The translations under genes and the position numbers were made by a program. A stretch of DNA of 64,000 bases, taken from NCBI GenBank assembly GCA_963836195.1, contig CAWIIX010000033.1:806001-870000 (forward strand). Direction: 5' to 3'. The DNA is from Trebonia sp963836195. GTDB lineage: Bacteria > Actinomycetota > Actinomycetes > Streptosporangiales > Streptosporangiaceae. This document shows, one piece after another, positions 17,002-26,045 of this stretch (positions are counted from its first letter, which is position 1; each line of letters begins with the position of its first letter). The notes beneath the pieces are model-generated. The model saw only the letters and a list, made by a program, of their open reading frames with translations, had not been told where the DNA came from and searched no databases.

Positions 17002-18672
17002 ATGCCAGTGTCTGAGAGCCGGACCCCATCGCTGGCCGGATCGCCTCACGAGGCGGCGCTGCCGCGACTCCGCAGGCGCGCCCTGCTGGTGTCGGGGATG
17101 GGATTCTTCACCGATGCCTACGACCTGTTCGTGATCGGCATCGTGTCCACCCTGCTGAAGACCCAGTGGCATCTCGGCACGGACCAGCTCGCGCTGCTCA
17201 ATGCGGTCATGCTCGGGGCGGCCTTCCTGGGCGCGCTGGTGTTCGGCCGGGTCGCCGACATCATCGGCCGGACCCGGGTGTACTGGATGTCGGCCGCGCT
17301 GATGGTGATCGCGGCGGTCGGGTCAGCGCTGGCCCCGTCCCTGGCCGTCCTGATCGCGTTCCGGTTCCTGCTCGGCTTCGGCGTCGGCGGCGACTACCCG
17401 GTCAGCGCCGTCCTGATGAGCGAGTATGCCGACGGCAGGAACCGGGGGCGGATGGTCGGGCTGGTCTTCTCCGCCCAGGCGGTCGGGCTCATCGTCGGCC
17501 CGGTGATCGCGCTCGCCTTGCTCGGCGGCGGCGTCGGCCCGGCCCTCACCTGGCGGCTCCTGCTCGGCCTGGGCGCGATCCCCGCGGCCGCAGCCGTCTG
17601 GCTGCGCCGCAAGATGCCCGAGCCTCCGCGCTACCAGGCCCGGGTCGGCCGCAAACCGGAGACCGAGACAAGCGCGCCCGCCCAGGGCGCCGCTGGCCTG
17701 CGGTCATTCCTGGCCAGCCGCAGACTCCTGGTTCTGCTCGCCGGGACGGCAGGCTGCTGGTTCCTGCTCGACTACGCCTACTACGGCAACACGATCTCCA
17801 CCCCGCAGATCATCGCCCTCATCACGCCGCACGCCTCCCAGACCACGACGATCGCCACCCAGCTCGCGATTTTCGCCGTAGCCGCGGTGCCCGGCTACGC
17901 GCTCGCGGTCTGGCGGATGGACCGGATCGGCCACCGCAGACTACAGCTCGTCGGCTTCATCATGATGGGCGCCTGCTTCGCCGTGATCGGCCTCGTCCCC
18001 GGCATGACCACAGCGGTGGTCCCCTTCCTGCTGGCCTACGGCATCAGCTACTTCTTCACCGAGTTCGGCCCGAACGTCACGACCTTCGTCCTGCCCGGCG
18101 AACTGTTCCCCACCCGGTTCCGTGCCACCGGGCACGGCATCTCGGCCGGTGTCGGGAAACTGGGCGCGTTCATCGGCGTGTTCCTCTTCCCCGTCCTCCA
18201 GCACTCGCTCGGGCTGCGCGGCACGCTCCTGCTCACCGCCGGCATATCGGTCCTCGGCGCGTTGCTGACCCTCGTCCTGCCTGAGCCCGCGGGCCGCAGC
18301 CTGGAGGAAATATCGGGCGAGGCCGACGTCATCGCCGCGGCCGAGGACGCGATCCGCGATGCCGAAGAGCCGGCTCCCGTCACGTTGTTAGCGGGCCGGG
18401 CTCATCGACTCGACGTCGTGGCTACTCTCACCGCTCGTCCCTCGGGTGCCGAGACCTGGAGCGACAGGTCGGCTATCCGCGGACATCCAGAGCGTCTTCG
18501 TCATGCCGGAGGAGCGAGGCCAGGGGATCGGCTCGGCCCTCGTGGAGGCCGCCACGGAGCATGCGACGCGCCTCGGCTCCCTTCGCGTGACGGTCCACTC
18601 CGGTCGCAAGGCAGTGCCGGTGTACGAACGGCTGGGTTTCGCGTCGTCCCGACAACTCCTGCAGCGATCTGA
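17002..18672 (+). CDS. MFS transporter, metabolite/phosphate:H+ symporter type, with aberrant C-terminal read-through
   Basis: The start of the protein, GMGFFTDAYDLFVIGIVSTL, is the signature first helix of the PHS-like (phosphate or organic anion:H+) MFS branch. It is followed by FGRVADIIGR (motif A), FLLGFGVGGDYPVSAVLMSE and a late PGELFPTRFRATGHGISAG segment. About 12 membrane helices end near residue 440 with the usual LPEPAGRSLEEI tail. After AEEPAPVTLL (about 18388) the frame enters a GNAT remnant read out of frame, adding about 90 Arg/Gly-rich residues, so the native stop was lost, probably by a deletion. The start could be 16993, 17002 or GTG 17008. Confidence 0.82.
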   Translation: MPVSESRTPSLAGSPHEAALPRLRRRALLVSGMGFFTDAYDLFVIGIVSTLLKTQWHLGTDQLALLNAVMLGAAFLGALVFGRVADIIGRTRVYWMSAALMVIAAVGSALAPSLAVLIAFRFLLGFGVGGDYPVSAVLMSEYADGRNRGRMVGLVFSAQAVGLIVGPVIALALLGGGVGPALTWRLLLGLGAIPAAAAVWLRRKMPEPPRYQARVGRKPETETSAPAQGAAGLRSFLASRRLLVLLAGTAGCWFLLDYAYYGNTISTPQIIALITPHASQTTTIATQLAIFAVAAVPGYALAVWRMDRIGHRRLQLVGFIMMGACFAVIGLVPGMTTAVVPFLLAYGISYFFTEFGPNVTTFVLPGELFPTRFRATGHGISAGVGKLGAFIGVFLFPVLQHSLGLRGTLLLTAGISVLGALLTLVLPEPAGRSLEEISGEADVIAAAEDAIRDAEEPAPVTLLAGRAHRLDVVATLTARPSGAETWSDRSAIRGHPERLRHAGGARPGDRLGPRGGRHGACDAPRLPSRDGPLRSQGSAGVRTAGFRVVPTTPAAI

Positions 18673-18703
18673 ACGACGAACGGCTCCTAGCGGAAGCCCG
18701 TGA
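18446..18703 (+). pseudogene. GNAT acetyltransferase remnant (C-terminal half)
   Basis: The frame encodes SVFVMPEERGQGIGSALVEA, the acetyl-CoA-binding loop of GNAT enzymes (R-G-Q-G-I-G), then a C-terminal segment ending VYERLGFASSRQLLQ. The N-terminal half of the domain is missing: an in-frame TAG lies at 18389-18391 and MFS coding sequence directly precedes it. The fragment therefore marks a deletion junction between an MFS gene and a GNAT gene. It is unlikely to be functional. Confidence 0.7.
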
Positions 18704-18782
18704 CACAGCGATGCTACGGGAAGCGCAACGTTCTCGAAATGCCAAAAAGAGGTCATCGGGAACTCAGGGCAAGCGCAGATCG

Positions 18783-19961
18783 TCAGTCATCGAGGGCCTG
18801 ATAGGCCGTGGTCGAGAAGTCGCCGAGGAGGACGGGGCCCAGGTGCGAGGTGAATGCGTGCTGGGTGAGCAGGATCAGCGTCAGGTTCTCGGTCGGGTCG
18901 TTGGCCCAGGTGGTGCCCAGCCCGCCGTTCCAGCCGTAGGTCCCCGCCGAGTGGTAGACCTGCGTCCGGCGGGTCACCACCGACACGCCGAACCCCCAGC
19001 CCATGGCGTCGAAGTCGCCCGGCGCGATCCCGGAGACCGCCTTCACCGCGGCCGGCAGCTGGTCGGACGTCATCAGCGTGACCGACGGCCGCGACAGGAT
19101 CCTGACCCCGCGGTGAACGCCGCCGCCCATCAGCATCGACGCGAACGCGAAGTAATCGGGGGCGGTGGAGACCAGCCCGCCCGCGCCGGACGGGAACGCC
19201 GGGGGAGTGGCCCACTGCCCGTCGGGCGGGTCGTAGACGACGACCGCGCCGCTGTCGTCCCTGGTGTACTGGGGCGGCAGCCGGTCGATCGCGTCCGGCG
19301 GAACCCAGAACCCGGTGTCGGTCATCCCCAGCGGCGCGAAGATCCGTTCCTGCAGGAAGTCCCCGAACGGCTGGCCGGCGGCCCGCGCGACCAGCACCCC
19401 GAGGATGTCCGAGCCGGTGTTGTAGAGCCACCGGGCGCCCGGCTGGTGAGCAAGCGGCAGCTCGCCCAGCCGGCGCATCCACTCGTCCGGCTCGGCGACC
19501 GCGGTCGGCTGGGGCATGCCGCCCCGCAGCGTGTTGAGCGCGTCCATGAACGGCACCGACCCCGGCGGTCCGAACATGCCGTGCCCGAAGCCGATCCCGG
19601 CCTGGAACGTCAGCAGGTCCCGCAGCGTGATCGGCCGCTCGGCGGGCACGGTGTCGTCGAGCGGGCCGTCCACCCGGATCAGCACCCGCCGGGAGGCGAG
19701 CTCGGGCAGGAACTCGTCGACCGGGTCGTCGAGCCGGAGCGCGCACTCCTCCACCAGGATGAGCGCGGCGACGGCGGCGACCGGCTTCGACATCGAGGCG
19801 ATGCGGAAGATTGTGTCCGGCTCGGCCCCGCCCGCCGTCTCCAGGTGCGTCTCGCCGCCGCGCGACAGCAGCGCCACCACCTCGGCCGAATCCCCGCGCT
19901 GGACCGCCCCCGTCAGCAGGTCGGCCACCCGGCCCAGTCGCGACTTCGAGAACCCGCCCAT
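18783..19961 (-). CDS. Serine hydrolase, beta-lactamase class C / esterase family
   Basis: 392 residues. The nucleophile motif S-x-x-K is in IASMSKPVAA (about residue 85), the Tyr-x-Asn-like motif is in RWLYNTGSDILG, and the third box is HSAGTYGWNGG. There is no signal peptide, so it is probably a cytoplasmic esterase or D-aminopeptidase-like enzyme rather than a secreted beta-lactamase. A GGAAAAGGGGG stretch precedes the start. It lies 30 bases downstream of the saccharopine-dehydrogenase-like gene in the same direction, so the two may be co-transcribed. Confidence 0.88.
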   Translation of the reverse strand: MGGFSKSRLGRVADLLTGAVQRGDSAEVVALLSRGGETHLETAGGAEPDTIFRIASMSKPVAAVAALILVEECALRLDDPVDEFLPELASRRVLIRVDGPLDDTVPAERPITLRDLLTFQAGIGFGHGMFGPPGSVPFMDALNTLRGGMPQPTAVAEPDEWMRRLGELPLAHQPGARWLYNTGSDILGVLVARAAGQPFGDFLQERIFAPLGMTDTGFWVPPDAIDRLPPQYTRDDSGAVVVYDPPDGQWATPPAFPSGAGGLVSTAPDYFAFASMLMGGGVHRGVRILSRPSVTLMTSDQLPAAVKAVSGIAPGDFDAMGWGFGVSVVTRRTQVYHSAGTYGWNGGLGTTWANDPTENLTLILLTQHAFTSHLGPVLLGDFSTTAYQALDD

Positions 19962-19991
19962 CGCAGCACCCCCTTTTCGTTGAAGAGAACG

Positions 19992-21011
19992 CTACTGCTC
20001 CTGCTCGTCGACCACCACGATGTCCGACTCGGCCAGCGCGGACCGGAGCTCGCCGATGGTGAAGGTCTCCTCGGGCACCAGCACCCCGGCCGGCCCGGAG
20101 CCGGCCTGCAAGCCGGCCGCCAGCGACCGGCCGAACAGCACCGTGCCCGCCGCCGCCGACCGGTAGTCGCCCCGGCAGCGCAGGGTCCGCGCGGCCAGGC
20201 AGGCGCCCCGGCGGCGGACCGCGACCCAGTGCGCGACCGGCTCGGCCCCGGCCGCACCCGCGGCCGAGCCGGTCGCGCTGGCGAAGGCGGACCGCGGCAG
20301 CCGGGCGATGATCCCGGCCGAGTTGAACGCGAGCAGGGCGCTGTGCACCCGGTGCTCGCTGATGCAGAGGTACGGGCTGACCGCCCGGCCGTCCGCCACC
20401 GCCCCGAGCCAGCCGTTGTCGGCCTCGGCGAAGCCGACGCAGCGGCGCCGTCCGAACGGCTCCGGCAGCGGCACCACGGTGGTCTGATGCCGAGACTCAG
20501 TCGTCAGCGCCCGGTGCGCGAACCGGCTGCCGGCCGGCCCGACCGCGCTCTTGGCCGAGACGGTGAAGACGAGCTCGACCTCGTCCGCCTCCGGATGACG
20601 GGCGAGCAGGTCGGCGGCGAGGAGGTTGGTCAGGCCGGGGGCGATGCCCGCGTTCATCAGCACCGTCCCGCGCGGCTCGCCCGCCACCCGGCGCAGCCGC
20701 GCTACCGCTCGCGCGGCCATCGCCGACACGTTAATGAGCACCCCGCCGCGCGTCAGCACCATCCGCTCGGCTACCAGCCGCTCGTCGGGCACGGTGCTGA
20801 CGATGAGGTCGATGTCGTCAACCGCCCGCTCGAGGGTGTCAGGCTGGTCGAGGTCCACCCGCCGGAAGTCGGCCCCGGGGTCGGGCCGCCGGCCGGCCCT
20901 GATGCTGGTCCAGCCCGCCGCGCCGAACGCCCCCGCGATCGCCGTCCCGAGCACCCCCTGACCGCCGAGCACGAGCACCCGGCCGGCGCTCGGCGCGCTG
21001 TCGTCCGGCAT
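19992..21011 (-). CDS. Saccharopine-dehydrogenase-like NAD(P)-binding protein
   Basis: 339 residues. The N-terminal Rossmann motif is VLVLGGQGVLGTAIAGAFGAAG, with an acidic cofactor residue region, followed by ISTVPDERLVAERM-like segments and MNAGIAPGLTNLLAADLL, which is typical of the saccharopine dehydrogenase NADP-binding family (trans-acting enoyl reductase-like). The substrate is not predictable. It is divergent from the MocR regulator with only 41 bases between the start codons, which suggests that this regulator controls it. Confidence 0.8.
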   Translation of the reverse strand: MPDDSAPSAGRVLVLGGQGVLGTAIAGAFGAAGWTSIRAGRRPDPGADFRRVDLDQPDTLERAVDDIDLIVSTVPDERLVAERMVLTRGGVLINVSAMAARAVARLRRVAGEPRGTVLMNAGIAPGLTNLLAADLLARHPEADEVELVFTVSAKSAVGPAGSRFAHRALTTESRHQTTVVPLPEPFGRRRCVGFAEADNGWLGAVADGRAVSPYLCISEHRVHSALLAFNSAGIIARLPRSAFASATGSAAGAAGAEPVAHWVAVRRRGACLAARTLRCRGDYRSAAAGTVLFGRSLAAGLQAGSGPAGVLVPEETFTIGELRSALAESDIVVVDEQEQ

Positions 21012-21052
21012 CGTCCCCCCTCGCGATCGACGTTGAGCTATACGGCTAGGCT

Positions 21053-22519
21053 ATGAATAATGGCCTGGATAGGAAGATCCAATTGACGACCGGTACTCAG
21101 ACCAATTACGCAGACGACGAATTCCCCGCCGACCTGCTGGTGGAGCTCGACCGTTCCCGCCCCCGGACCCTCCGCGCCCAGCTCGAGCGCGGCCTGCGCC
21201 AGGCCATCGCCCGCAAGACGCTCGCACCCGGTACCGTGCTGCCGCCGTCGCGGGTCCTCGCGGCCGAGCTCGGCCTGTCCCGCTCGCTCGTCGTCGGCGC
21301 CTACGAGCAGCTCGTCATCGAGGGCTACCTGGAGGCCCGCCAGGGCTCCGGCACCCGGGTCAGGGCGCCCGGCTTCGACACCCGCCAGGCGTCGGCCGGG
21401 CCGGGCGACTCGCCCTACTGGCCGCTGCCGCTCGGCCACGACGGCAAGATCTCCAGGAGCGGGCTGCCCGATCCGGCCCTGTTCCCGCGCAACGAGTGGC
21501 TCCGGCACTACCGCGAGGCGCTCCAGGACCTGCCCGACATGCAGCTGCTCTACCCGCCGCCGCGCGGCGAGCTCGAGCTCCGGGCCGCGCTTACCGCCTA
21601 CCTCGGCCGCGTCCGCGGCGTCCGCGCCACCCCCGACCAGGTGGTGATCTGCGGCGGCTTCTCGCAGGGCCTGATGCTGCTGTGCCGGGCGCTGGGCCGG
21701 CGCGGCGTCACCCGCATCGCCGTCGAAGACCCGTGCTTCCTGTTCCACCGCCGGATCATCGAGGCGGCCGGGCTCGAGTGGGTCCCGGTCCCGGTCGACG
21801 ACGAGGGCATCCAGACGTCCCTGCTGGCCGGCCTTGACGTGTCGGCGGTGCTGCTGTCGCCCGCCCACTCCTACCCGAGCGGGGTCGCGCTCTCGGCCGA
21901 CCGGCGGGTCTCGCTGCTGGAGTGGGCGCGCAGATCCGGGGCGCTGGTGATCGAGGACGACTACGACGCCGAGCTCCGCTACGACCGGCTGCCGGTGGGC
22001 GCGCTGCAGGGCCTCGACCCCGACCGCGTCGTCTACGGCGGCAGCGCCAGCAAGGTCCTCAGCCCCGCCCTGCGGCTCGGCTGGCTGGTCGCCCCGCCCG
22101 AGCTGGCGGGCGAGATCATCCGGGTCCGGCTGCTTGAGGACTTCGCGGCCGAGGCGCTCGGGCAGCTCACCCTCGCCCGCTTCCTCGACAGCGGCGGCTT
22201 CGCCCGGCACCTGCGCCGGGTCCGCCCCATCTACCGCACCCGCCGCGACCGCGTGCTGGCGGTGCTCGACCGGCACCTGCCGGAGGTGCGGCCGAGCGGC
22301 GACTCGGCCGGGCTCCACCTGCTGCTGCGGCTGCCCGACGGGCACGACCCCGACCAGGTCGCGACGCTCGCGGCCAAGCACGACGTGCAGCTCGAGAACG
22401 CGACCTGGCACTGGGCCGAGCGCTGCTCCGCGCCCCCGGCGCTGCTGGTCGGCTACGGCGCGCAGCGCGAGCACGCGCTGGCGCACGGCATCGAGGCACT
22501 CGCGGCCGAGCCGTGGTGA
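21053..22519 (+). CDS. MocR/PdxR-type regulator: GntR helix-turn-helix fused to aminotransferase domain
   Basis: 488 residues. The GntR winged helix is at residues 40-105 (LPPSRVLAAELGLSRSLVVG, then AYEQLVIEGYLEARQGSGT). The rest is a fold-type I aminotransferase-like domain with the PLP-binding lysine in GGSASKVLSP, preceded by IEDDYDAELRYDR, the classical Asp-Tyr pair. MocR proteins sense PLP or PLP adducts and activate vitamin B6, GABA or amino-acid genes. The short divergent spacer holds repeated CTAT/GCTA elements (TATACGGCTAGGCTAT) that could be its binding site. Start ATG 21053 is the first in frame. Confidence 0.9.
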   Translation: MNNGLDRKIQLTTGTQTNYADDEFPADLLVELDRSRPRTLRAQLERGLRQAIARKTLAPGTVLPPSRVLAAELGLSRSLVVGAYEQLVIEGYLEARQGSGTRVRAPGFDTRQASAGPGDSPYWPLPLGHDGKISRSGLPDPALFPRNEWLRHYREALQDLPDMQLLYPPPRGELELRAALTAYLGRVRGVRATPDQVVICGGFSQGLMLLCRALGRRGVTRIAVEDPCFLFHRRIIEAAGLEWVPVPVDDEGIQTSLLAGLDVSAVLLSPAHSYPSGVALSADRRVSLLEWARRSGALVIEDDYDAELRYDRLPVGALQGLDPDRVVYGGSASKVLSPALRLGWLVAPPELAGEIIRVRLLEDFAAEALGQLTLARFLDSGGFARHLRRVRPIYRTRRDRVLAVLDRHLPEVRPSGDSAGLHLLLRLPDGHDPDQVATLAAKHDVQLENATWHWAERCSAPPALLVGYGAQREHALAHGIEALAAEPW

Positions 22520-22560
22520 GTCGCCCCGGTCGTTGAGCTCGGTCGACTAGCCTGTCCGGT

Positions 22561-23352
22561 ATGCCGGTATTGACGGTACTGCAGCATCTCTGGGACCGGG
22601 TGACGGGCACGCAGCCCGCGCCGCCGGACTGGCTCGTCGCCGTGAGCGGGGTCGTCGCGCTGATCGCGGTGGTCAACGGCTGGTTCTGGCACCTGACCAG
22701 GAACGCGATCACGATCGCGCACGAGGGCGGGCACGCCCTCGTCTCGGTGCTGGCCGGGCGGCGGCTGCAGGGGATACGGCTGCACTCCGACACCTCGGGC
22801 GAGACCCGGTCCCGCGGCAGGCCGGACGGGCCCGGGCTGGTGCTGACCACGATGGCCGGGTACGTGACCCCGCCGCTGCTCGGGGCCGGGGCCGCCTGCC
22901 TGCTGGCCGTCCACCATGTCGTCCTGCTCCTGTGGCTGCTGCTGGTGCTGCTGGCGGCGACGCTGCTGGTGATCCGCAACGCCTACGGCGCGCTGGCGGT
23001 GCTGGTCACGGCGGCGGCCGTGGTCGCGGTGACGTGGCTGGCGACGGCGCGGGTGCAGGCCGGCTTCGGGTACGCGGCGGCCTGGTTCCTGCTGCTTGGC
23101 GGGGTGCGGCCGATCGTCGAACTGCAGCGCTCCCGCCGCCGCGGGCGGCGGTCCCGCGGCCGGCCGGTCCGGCCCGGCGCCGTCGTCTGGCAGGGCCGCG
23201 CCCCCGAGTCCGACGCCGACCAGCTGGCCGGGCTGACGAGCGTGCCCGGCGGCGTCTGGGTCGGCCTGTTCCTGCTGGTCGCGTTCGCGGCCCTCGCGCT
23301 CGGGGCGTGGCTGCTGGTCCCCGGCCCGCTCCAGCTGCCGCGAATGCACTGA
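22561..23352 (+). CDS. M50-family membrane metallopeptidase
   Basis: 263 residues. The first membrane helix precedes TIAHEGGHALVSVLAGRRLQG, which contains the zinc-binding HExxH-type motif HEGGH. Further hydrophobic segments follow, then RNAYG and ESDADQLAGLTSVPGG, at the place of the second metal-binding Asp motif of site-2-type proteases. About five helices in total. Such proteins cut membrane substrates or regulate sporulation and stress, but the target is unknown. The 3' end abuts a dispersed repeat (23365). Confidence 0.85.
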   Translation: MPVLTVLQHLWDRVTGTQPAPPDWLVAVSGVVALIAVVNGWFWHLTRNAITIAHEGGHALVSVLAGRRLQGIRLHSDTSGETRSRGRPDGPGLVLTTMAGYVTPPLLGAGAACLLAVHHVVLLLWLLLVLLAATLLVIRNAYGALAVLVTAAAVVAVTWLATARVQAGFGYAAAWFLLLGGVRPIVELQRSRRRGRRSRGRPVRPGAVVWQGRAPESDADQLAGLTSVPGGVWVGLFLLVAFAALALGAWLLVPGPLQLPRMH

Positions 23353-23364
23353 AAAATCAACCCC

Positions 23365-23382
23365 GTTTTATCGAACGGTCCG
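23365..23382 (+). repeat. Copy 2 of dispersed intergenic repeat
   Basis: GTTTTATCGAACGGTCCG starts 12 bases after the M50 gene stop and is preceded by GAAAAATCAACCCC. It matches the 42258 copy at 14 of 18 positions and shares the A/C-rich 5' flank. The rest of the 234-base spacer before recN holds no gene. Confidence 0.5.
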
Positions 23383-23586
23383 TTGCTTCGCCTGGTCGGC
23401 CGACGACACGCGACACGATCCAATCGCATGGCGAATCGAACGCGCCGGGCATGCGACAATTAATGCAAACATGTAAGCGAAACGATCTCAGCTTTTCACG
23501 CCCGCGGATTGCCGCGCCGGCGCCAGACGTCACGGTAGAGTCGGGGTTGCCGATGGCGGGAAGCTCGGGAAGGAGACGCGCCGGTC

Positions 23587-25392
23587 ATGCTTGAGGAAGT
23601 GCGCATCACCGGGCTCGGAGTCATCGAGGACGCGCTGCTCGAGCTCTCGCCCGGATTCACCGCGCTCACCGGCGAGACCGGCGCGGGCAAGACGATGGTG
23701 GTGACCGGCCTCGGCCTGCTCTTCGGCGGCCGCGCCGACCCGGCCCGGGTGCGGCCGGGGGCGCAGCGCGCCTCGGTCGAGGGACGCCTGCGGACCGATC
23801 CCAGCGGCAAGGTCGCGCAGCAGGTCGAGGAGGCCGGCGGCGACCTCGACGAGGACGGCACGCTGGTGCTGACCAGGTCGGTGTCGGGGGAGGGGCGGTC
23901 GCGCGCGTTCGCCGGCGGCCGCTCGGTGCCGGTCTCGCTGCTCACCTACCTGGCCGACGACCTCGTCGCCGTGCACGGCCAGTCCGACCAGCAGCAGCTG
24001 CTGAAGCCCGGACGCCAGCGGGAATCGCTCGACAAGTTCGCGGGCGCGGTGCTGGCCGAGGTCCTCGCGGACTACCAACGCGCTTACAACGGGCACCGCA
24101 AGGCGAAGGCCGAGCTGACCGAGATCACCACCCAGGCCCGCGCCCGCGCCGAGCAGGCGGCCGAGCTCCGGGCCGGGCTGACCGAGATCGAGAAGCTCAA
24201 CCCGGTCGCGGGCGAGGCTGCGGCCCTCCGGGCCGAGGAAGAGCGGCTGGCCAACGCCGACGCGCTGCACGCCGCCGCCACCACCGCCCACGAGGCGCTG
24301 CTCGGCGACCCGACCGCGGCCAGCGAGGGCGCCGACGCGGTGACCCTGCTCAGCCAGGCCAGGCGGGCGCTGGACGCGGTCCGCCGCCACGACGCCGAGA
24401 TCGACGGGGTGGCCGAGCGGCTGTCGGAGGCGACCTACCTGCTGTCGGAGGTGGCCGGCGAGCTCGCGTCCTATGTGCAGTCACTGGACGCCGACCCGGC
24501 CCGGCTGGCCGCCGTGCAGGAGCGCCGGGCCGCCCTCAGCCGCATCATCCGCCTGTACGGACCGGGCGGCGTCTCCGCGCACATCAACGGCGCCCCCGCC
24601 CCCATCGATCCGGGCGACTGGGTTAAAGACGACGACGCCGAGCCGGCCCGGGAGCCGGACGAGATCGACGTCGTGCTCGACTGGGGCCGCCGCGCGGCCG
24701 GCCGGGTCGGCGAGCTCGACAACGACGACGAGCGGATCGCCGCCCTCACCGCCGAGGAGGCGGAGCTGGCGGCGCACGTGGCCGAGCTGGCCGCCCGGCT
24801 GACCCAGCTCAGGACCGACGCGGGGGAGCGGTTCGCGGCCGACGTGACCGCCGAGCTGACCGCGCTGGCGATGCCCCACGCGCGGATCTCGGTCGTGCTC
24901 ACCCCGCTCGACGAGCCCGGCCCGCACGGCATCGACGACGTCGAGATCCGGCTCGCCTCCAACCCCGGCGCCCCGTCGCTCGCGCTGCACAAGGGCGCCT
25001 CCGGCGGCGAGCTGTCCCGGGTGATGCTCGCGATCGAGGTCGTCTTCGCCGGCGCCGACCCGGTCCCCACGTTCGTGTTCGACGAGGTGGACGCAGGCGT
25101 CGGCGGCAAGGCCGCGGTCGAGATCGGCCGCCGGCTGGCCAAGCTCGCCCGGCTCGCCCAGGTCATTGTCGTCACCCATCTGCCCCAGGTGGCCGCGTTC
25201 GCCGACAACCACCTGGTGGTCGCCAAGTCCAGCGACGGCTCGATCACCAGCACCAGCGTGATCCGGCTGGACCACGAGGCCCGCGTTCGCGAGCTGTCGC
25301 GCATGCTCGCGGGCATGGAGGGATCCGAGTTCGGCCAGGCCCACGCGGCCGAGCTACTGGCCATGGCGGCCGACCAGGCCGCCCGCCCCTAG
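23587..25392 (+). CDS. recN: DNA repair protein RecN
   Basis: 601 residues, the usual RecN length. The SMC-like layout is complete: Walker A TGETGAGKTM at residue 32, a long central coiled-coil region (residues 150-380) rich in Ala/Glu, the ABC signature ASGGELSRVMLAIE and Walker B PTFVFDEVDAGVGG, with HLPQVAAFAD near the end. RecN holds DNA ends together during double-strand-break repair. It is probably co-transcribed with the small gene starting 4 bases after its stop. A weak GGGAAG/GAAGGAGA region precedes the ATG. Confidence 0.96.
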   Translation: MLEEVRITGLGVIEDALLELSPGFTALTGETGAGKTMVVTGLGLLFGGRADPARVRPGAQRASVEGRLRTDPSGKVAQQVEEAGGDLDEDGTLVLTRSVSGEGRSRAFAGGRSVPVSLLTYLADDLVAVHGQSDQQQLLKPGRQRESLDKFAGAVLAEVLADYQRAYNGHRKAKAELTEITTQARARAEQAAELRAGLTEIEKLNPVAGEAAALRAEEERLANADALHAAATTAHEALLGDPTAASEGADAVTLLSQARRALDAVRRHDAEIDGVAERLSEATYLLSEVAGELASYVQSLDADPARLAAVQERRAALSRIIRLYGPGGVSAHINGAPAPIDPGDWVKDDDAEPAREPDEIDVVLDWGRRAAGRVGELDNDDERIAALTAEEAELAAHVAELAARLTQLRTDAGERFAADVTAELTALAMPHARISVVLTPLDEPGPHGIDDVEIRLASNPGAPSLALHKGASGGELSRVMLAIEVVFAGADPVPTFVFDEVDAGVGGKAAVEIGRRLAKLARLAQVIVVTHLPQVAAFADNHLVVAKSSDGSITSTSVIRLDHEARVRELSRMLAGMEGSEFGQAHAAELLAMAADQAARP

Positions 25393-25396
25393 CGCG

Positions 25397-25663
25397 GTGA
25401 TCACCCAGGATCAGGCGGCGGCGATCGCCTTCCACGTCTGCGGCGTCCCGCCGGGCGACCCCAAGCGCGGCTGGGACCTGACCGAGTTCGAGGCCGGCTG
25501 GCTGATCACCGAGCGAGCCAAGCCCGGACGCCGCGACGCCCCCACCCGCGTGATCGAGCGCGACTCCGGCCGCGTGATGACCTTCCCCACCTCGATCCCC
25601 CCGTCCCGCATCACCGCCGATTACCAGGCAGTCCAGCCCCACGGAACCCCCGCCGACCGCTGA
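25397..25663 (+). CDS. Small YrhB/Imm35-like protein
   Basis: 88 residues from GTG 25397, four bases after the recN stop. The order of a short helix (DQAAAIAFHVCG), RGWDLTEFEAGWLITERAK, then APTRVIERDSGRVMTFPTS resembles YrhB-type domains, which are found as small chaperone-like or immunity proteins (Imm35). No toxin gene is adjacent, so an immunity role is unproven. Translation is probably coupled to recN. Confidence 0.6.
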   Translation: MITQDQAAAIAFHVCGVPPGDPKRGWDLTEFEAGWLITERAKPGRRDAPTRVIERDSGRVMTFPTSIPPSRITADYQAVQPHGTPADR

Positions 25664-25666
25664 CCC

Positions 25667-25800
25667 TCAATCCCCCTGTCGCCCACGCCGTCGACCCCCC
25701 GCCGCGATCATCAGGTCGGCCTGCCGCGGGGTGACCCCGGTCTTCTCCATCCCGAATCGGGCCAGGTCGTGCCGCGGCCCGCCGCTCGTGGTCAGCAGGA
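25667..25800 (-). pseudogene. Unassigned C-terminal gene fragment
   Basis: The minus-strand frame ends HDLARFGMEKTGVTPRQADL and then a basic tail with stop at 25667. It reads like a genuine protein C-terminus, but its upstream part stops making sense at about 25800 where a plus-strand LysR fragment begins. I do not recognise the family. Confidence 0.3.
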
Positions 25801-25803
25801 GCC

Positions 25804-26045
25804 CGGTGAGCCGGCTGATAGCGGCGCTGGAGCGGGAGGTCGGCGGCGCGCTGTTTGACCGGACCACCCGCCGGGTCCGGCTCGCTCCCCTCGGCGTGCG
25901 CCTGGGCGATGGCTGGCGGCCAGCCCACCAGCAGCTGGTGGCCGCCCTCGATGACGCCCGCACGGCCGTCCGGCAGCCCGAGGGGACACTGTGCATCGGC
26001 TTCACGCTGACCACCGGCGGGACCGCGCTGACCCGCCTGGTAGTG
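25804..26045 (+). pseudogene. LysR-family regulator fragment
   Basis: The translated piece PVSRLIAALEREVGGALFDR, then TTRRVRLAPLGVRL and LDDARTAVRQPEGTLCIGFT, is the middle of a LysR helix-turn-helix and linker. The first half of the DNA-binding domain and nearly all of the effector domain are missing. After about 26045 the frame becomes the antisense of a DsbA-like fragment. It is a gene scrap about 240 bp long between two unrelated scraps. Confidence 0.7.

Noticed and set aside
18711..21056. A 781-codon plus-strand open frame
   Set aside because: It is antisense to the serine hydrolase and the saccharopine-dehydrogenase-like gene and has low-complexity Arg/Gly composition.
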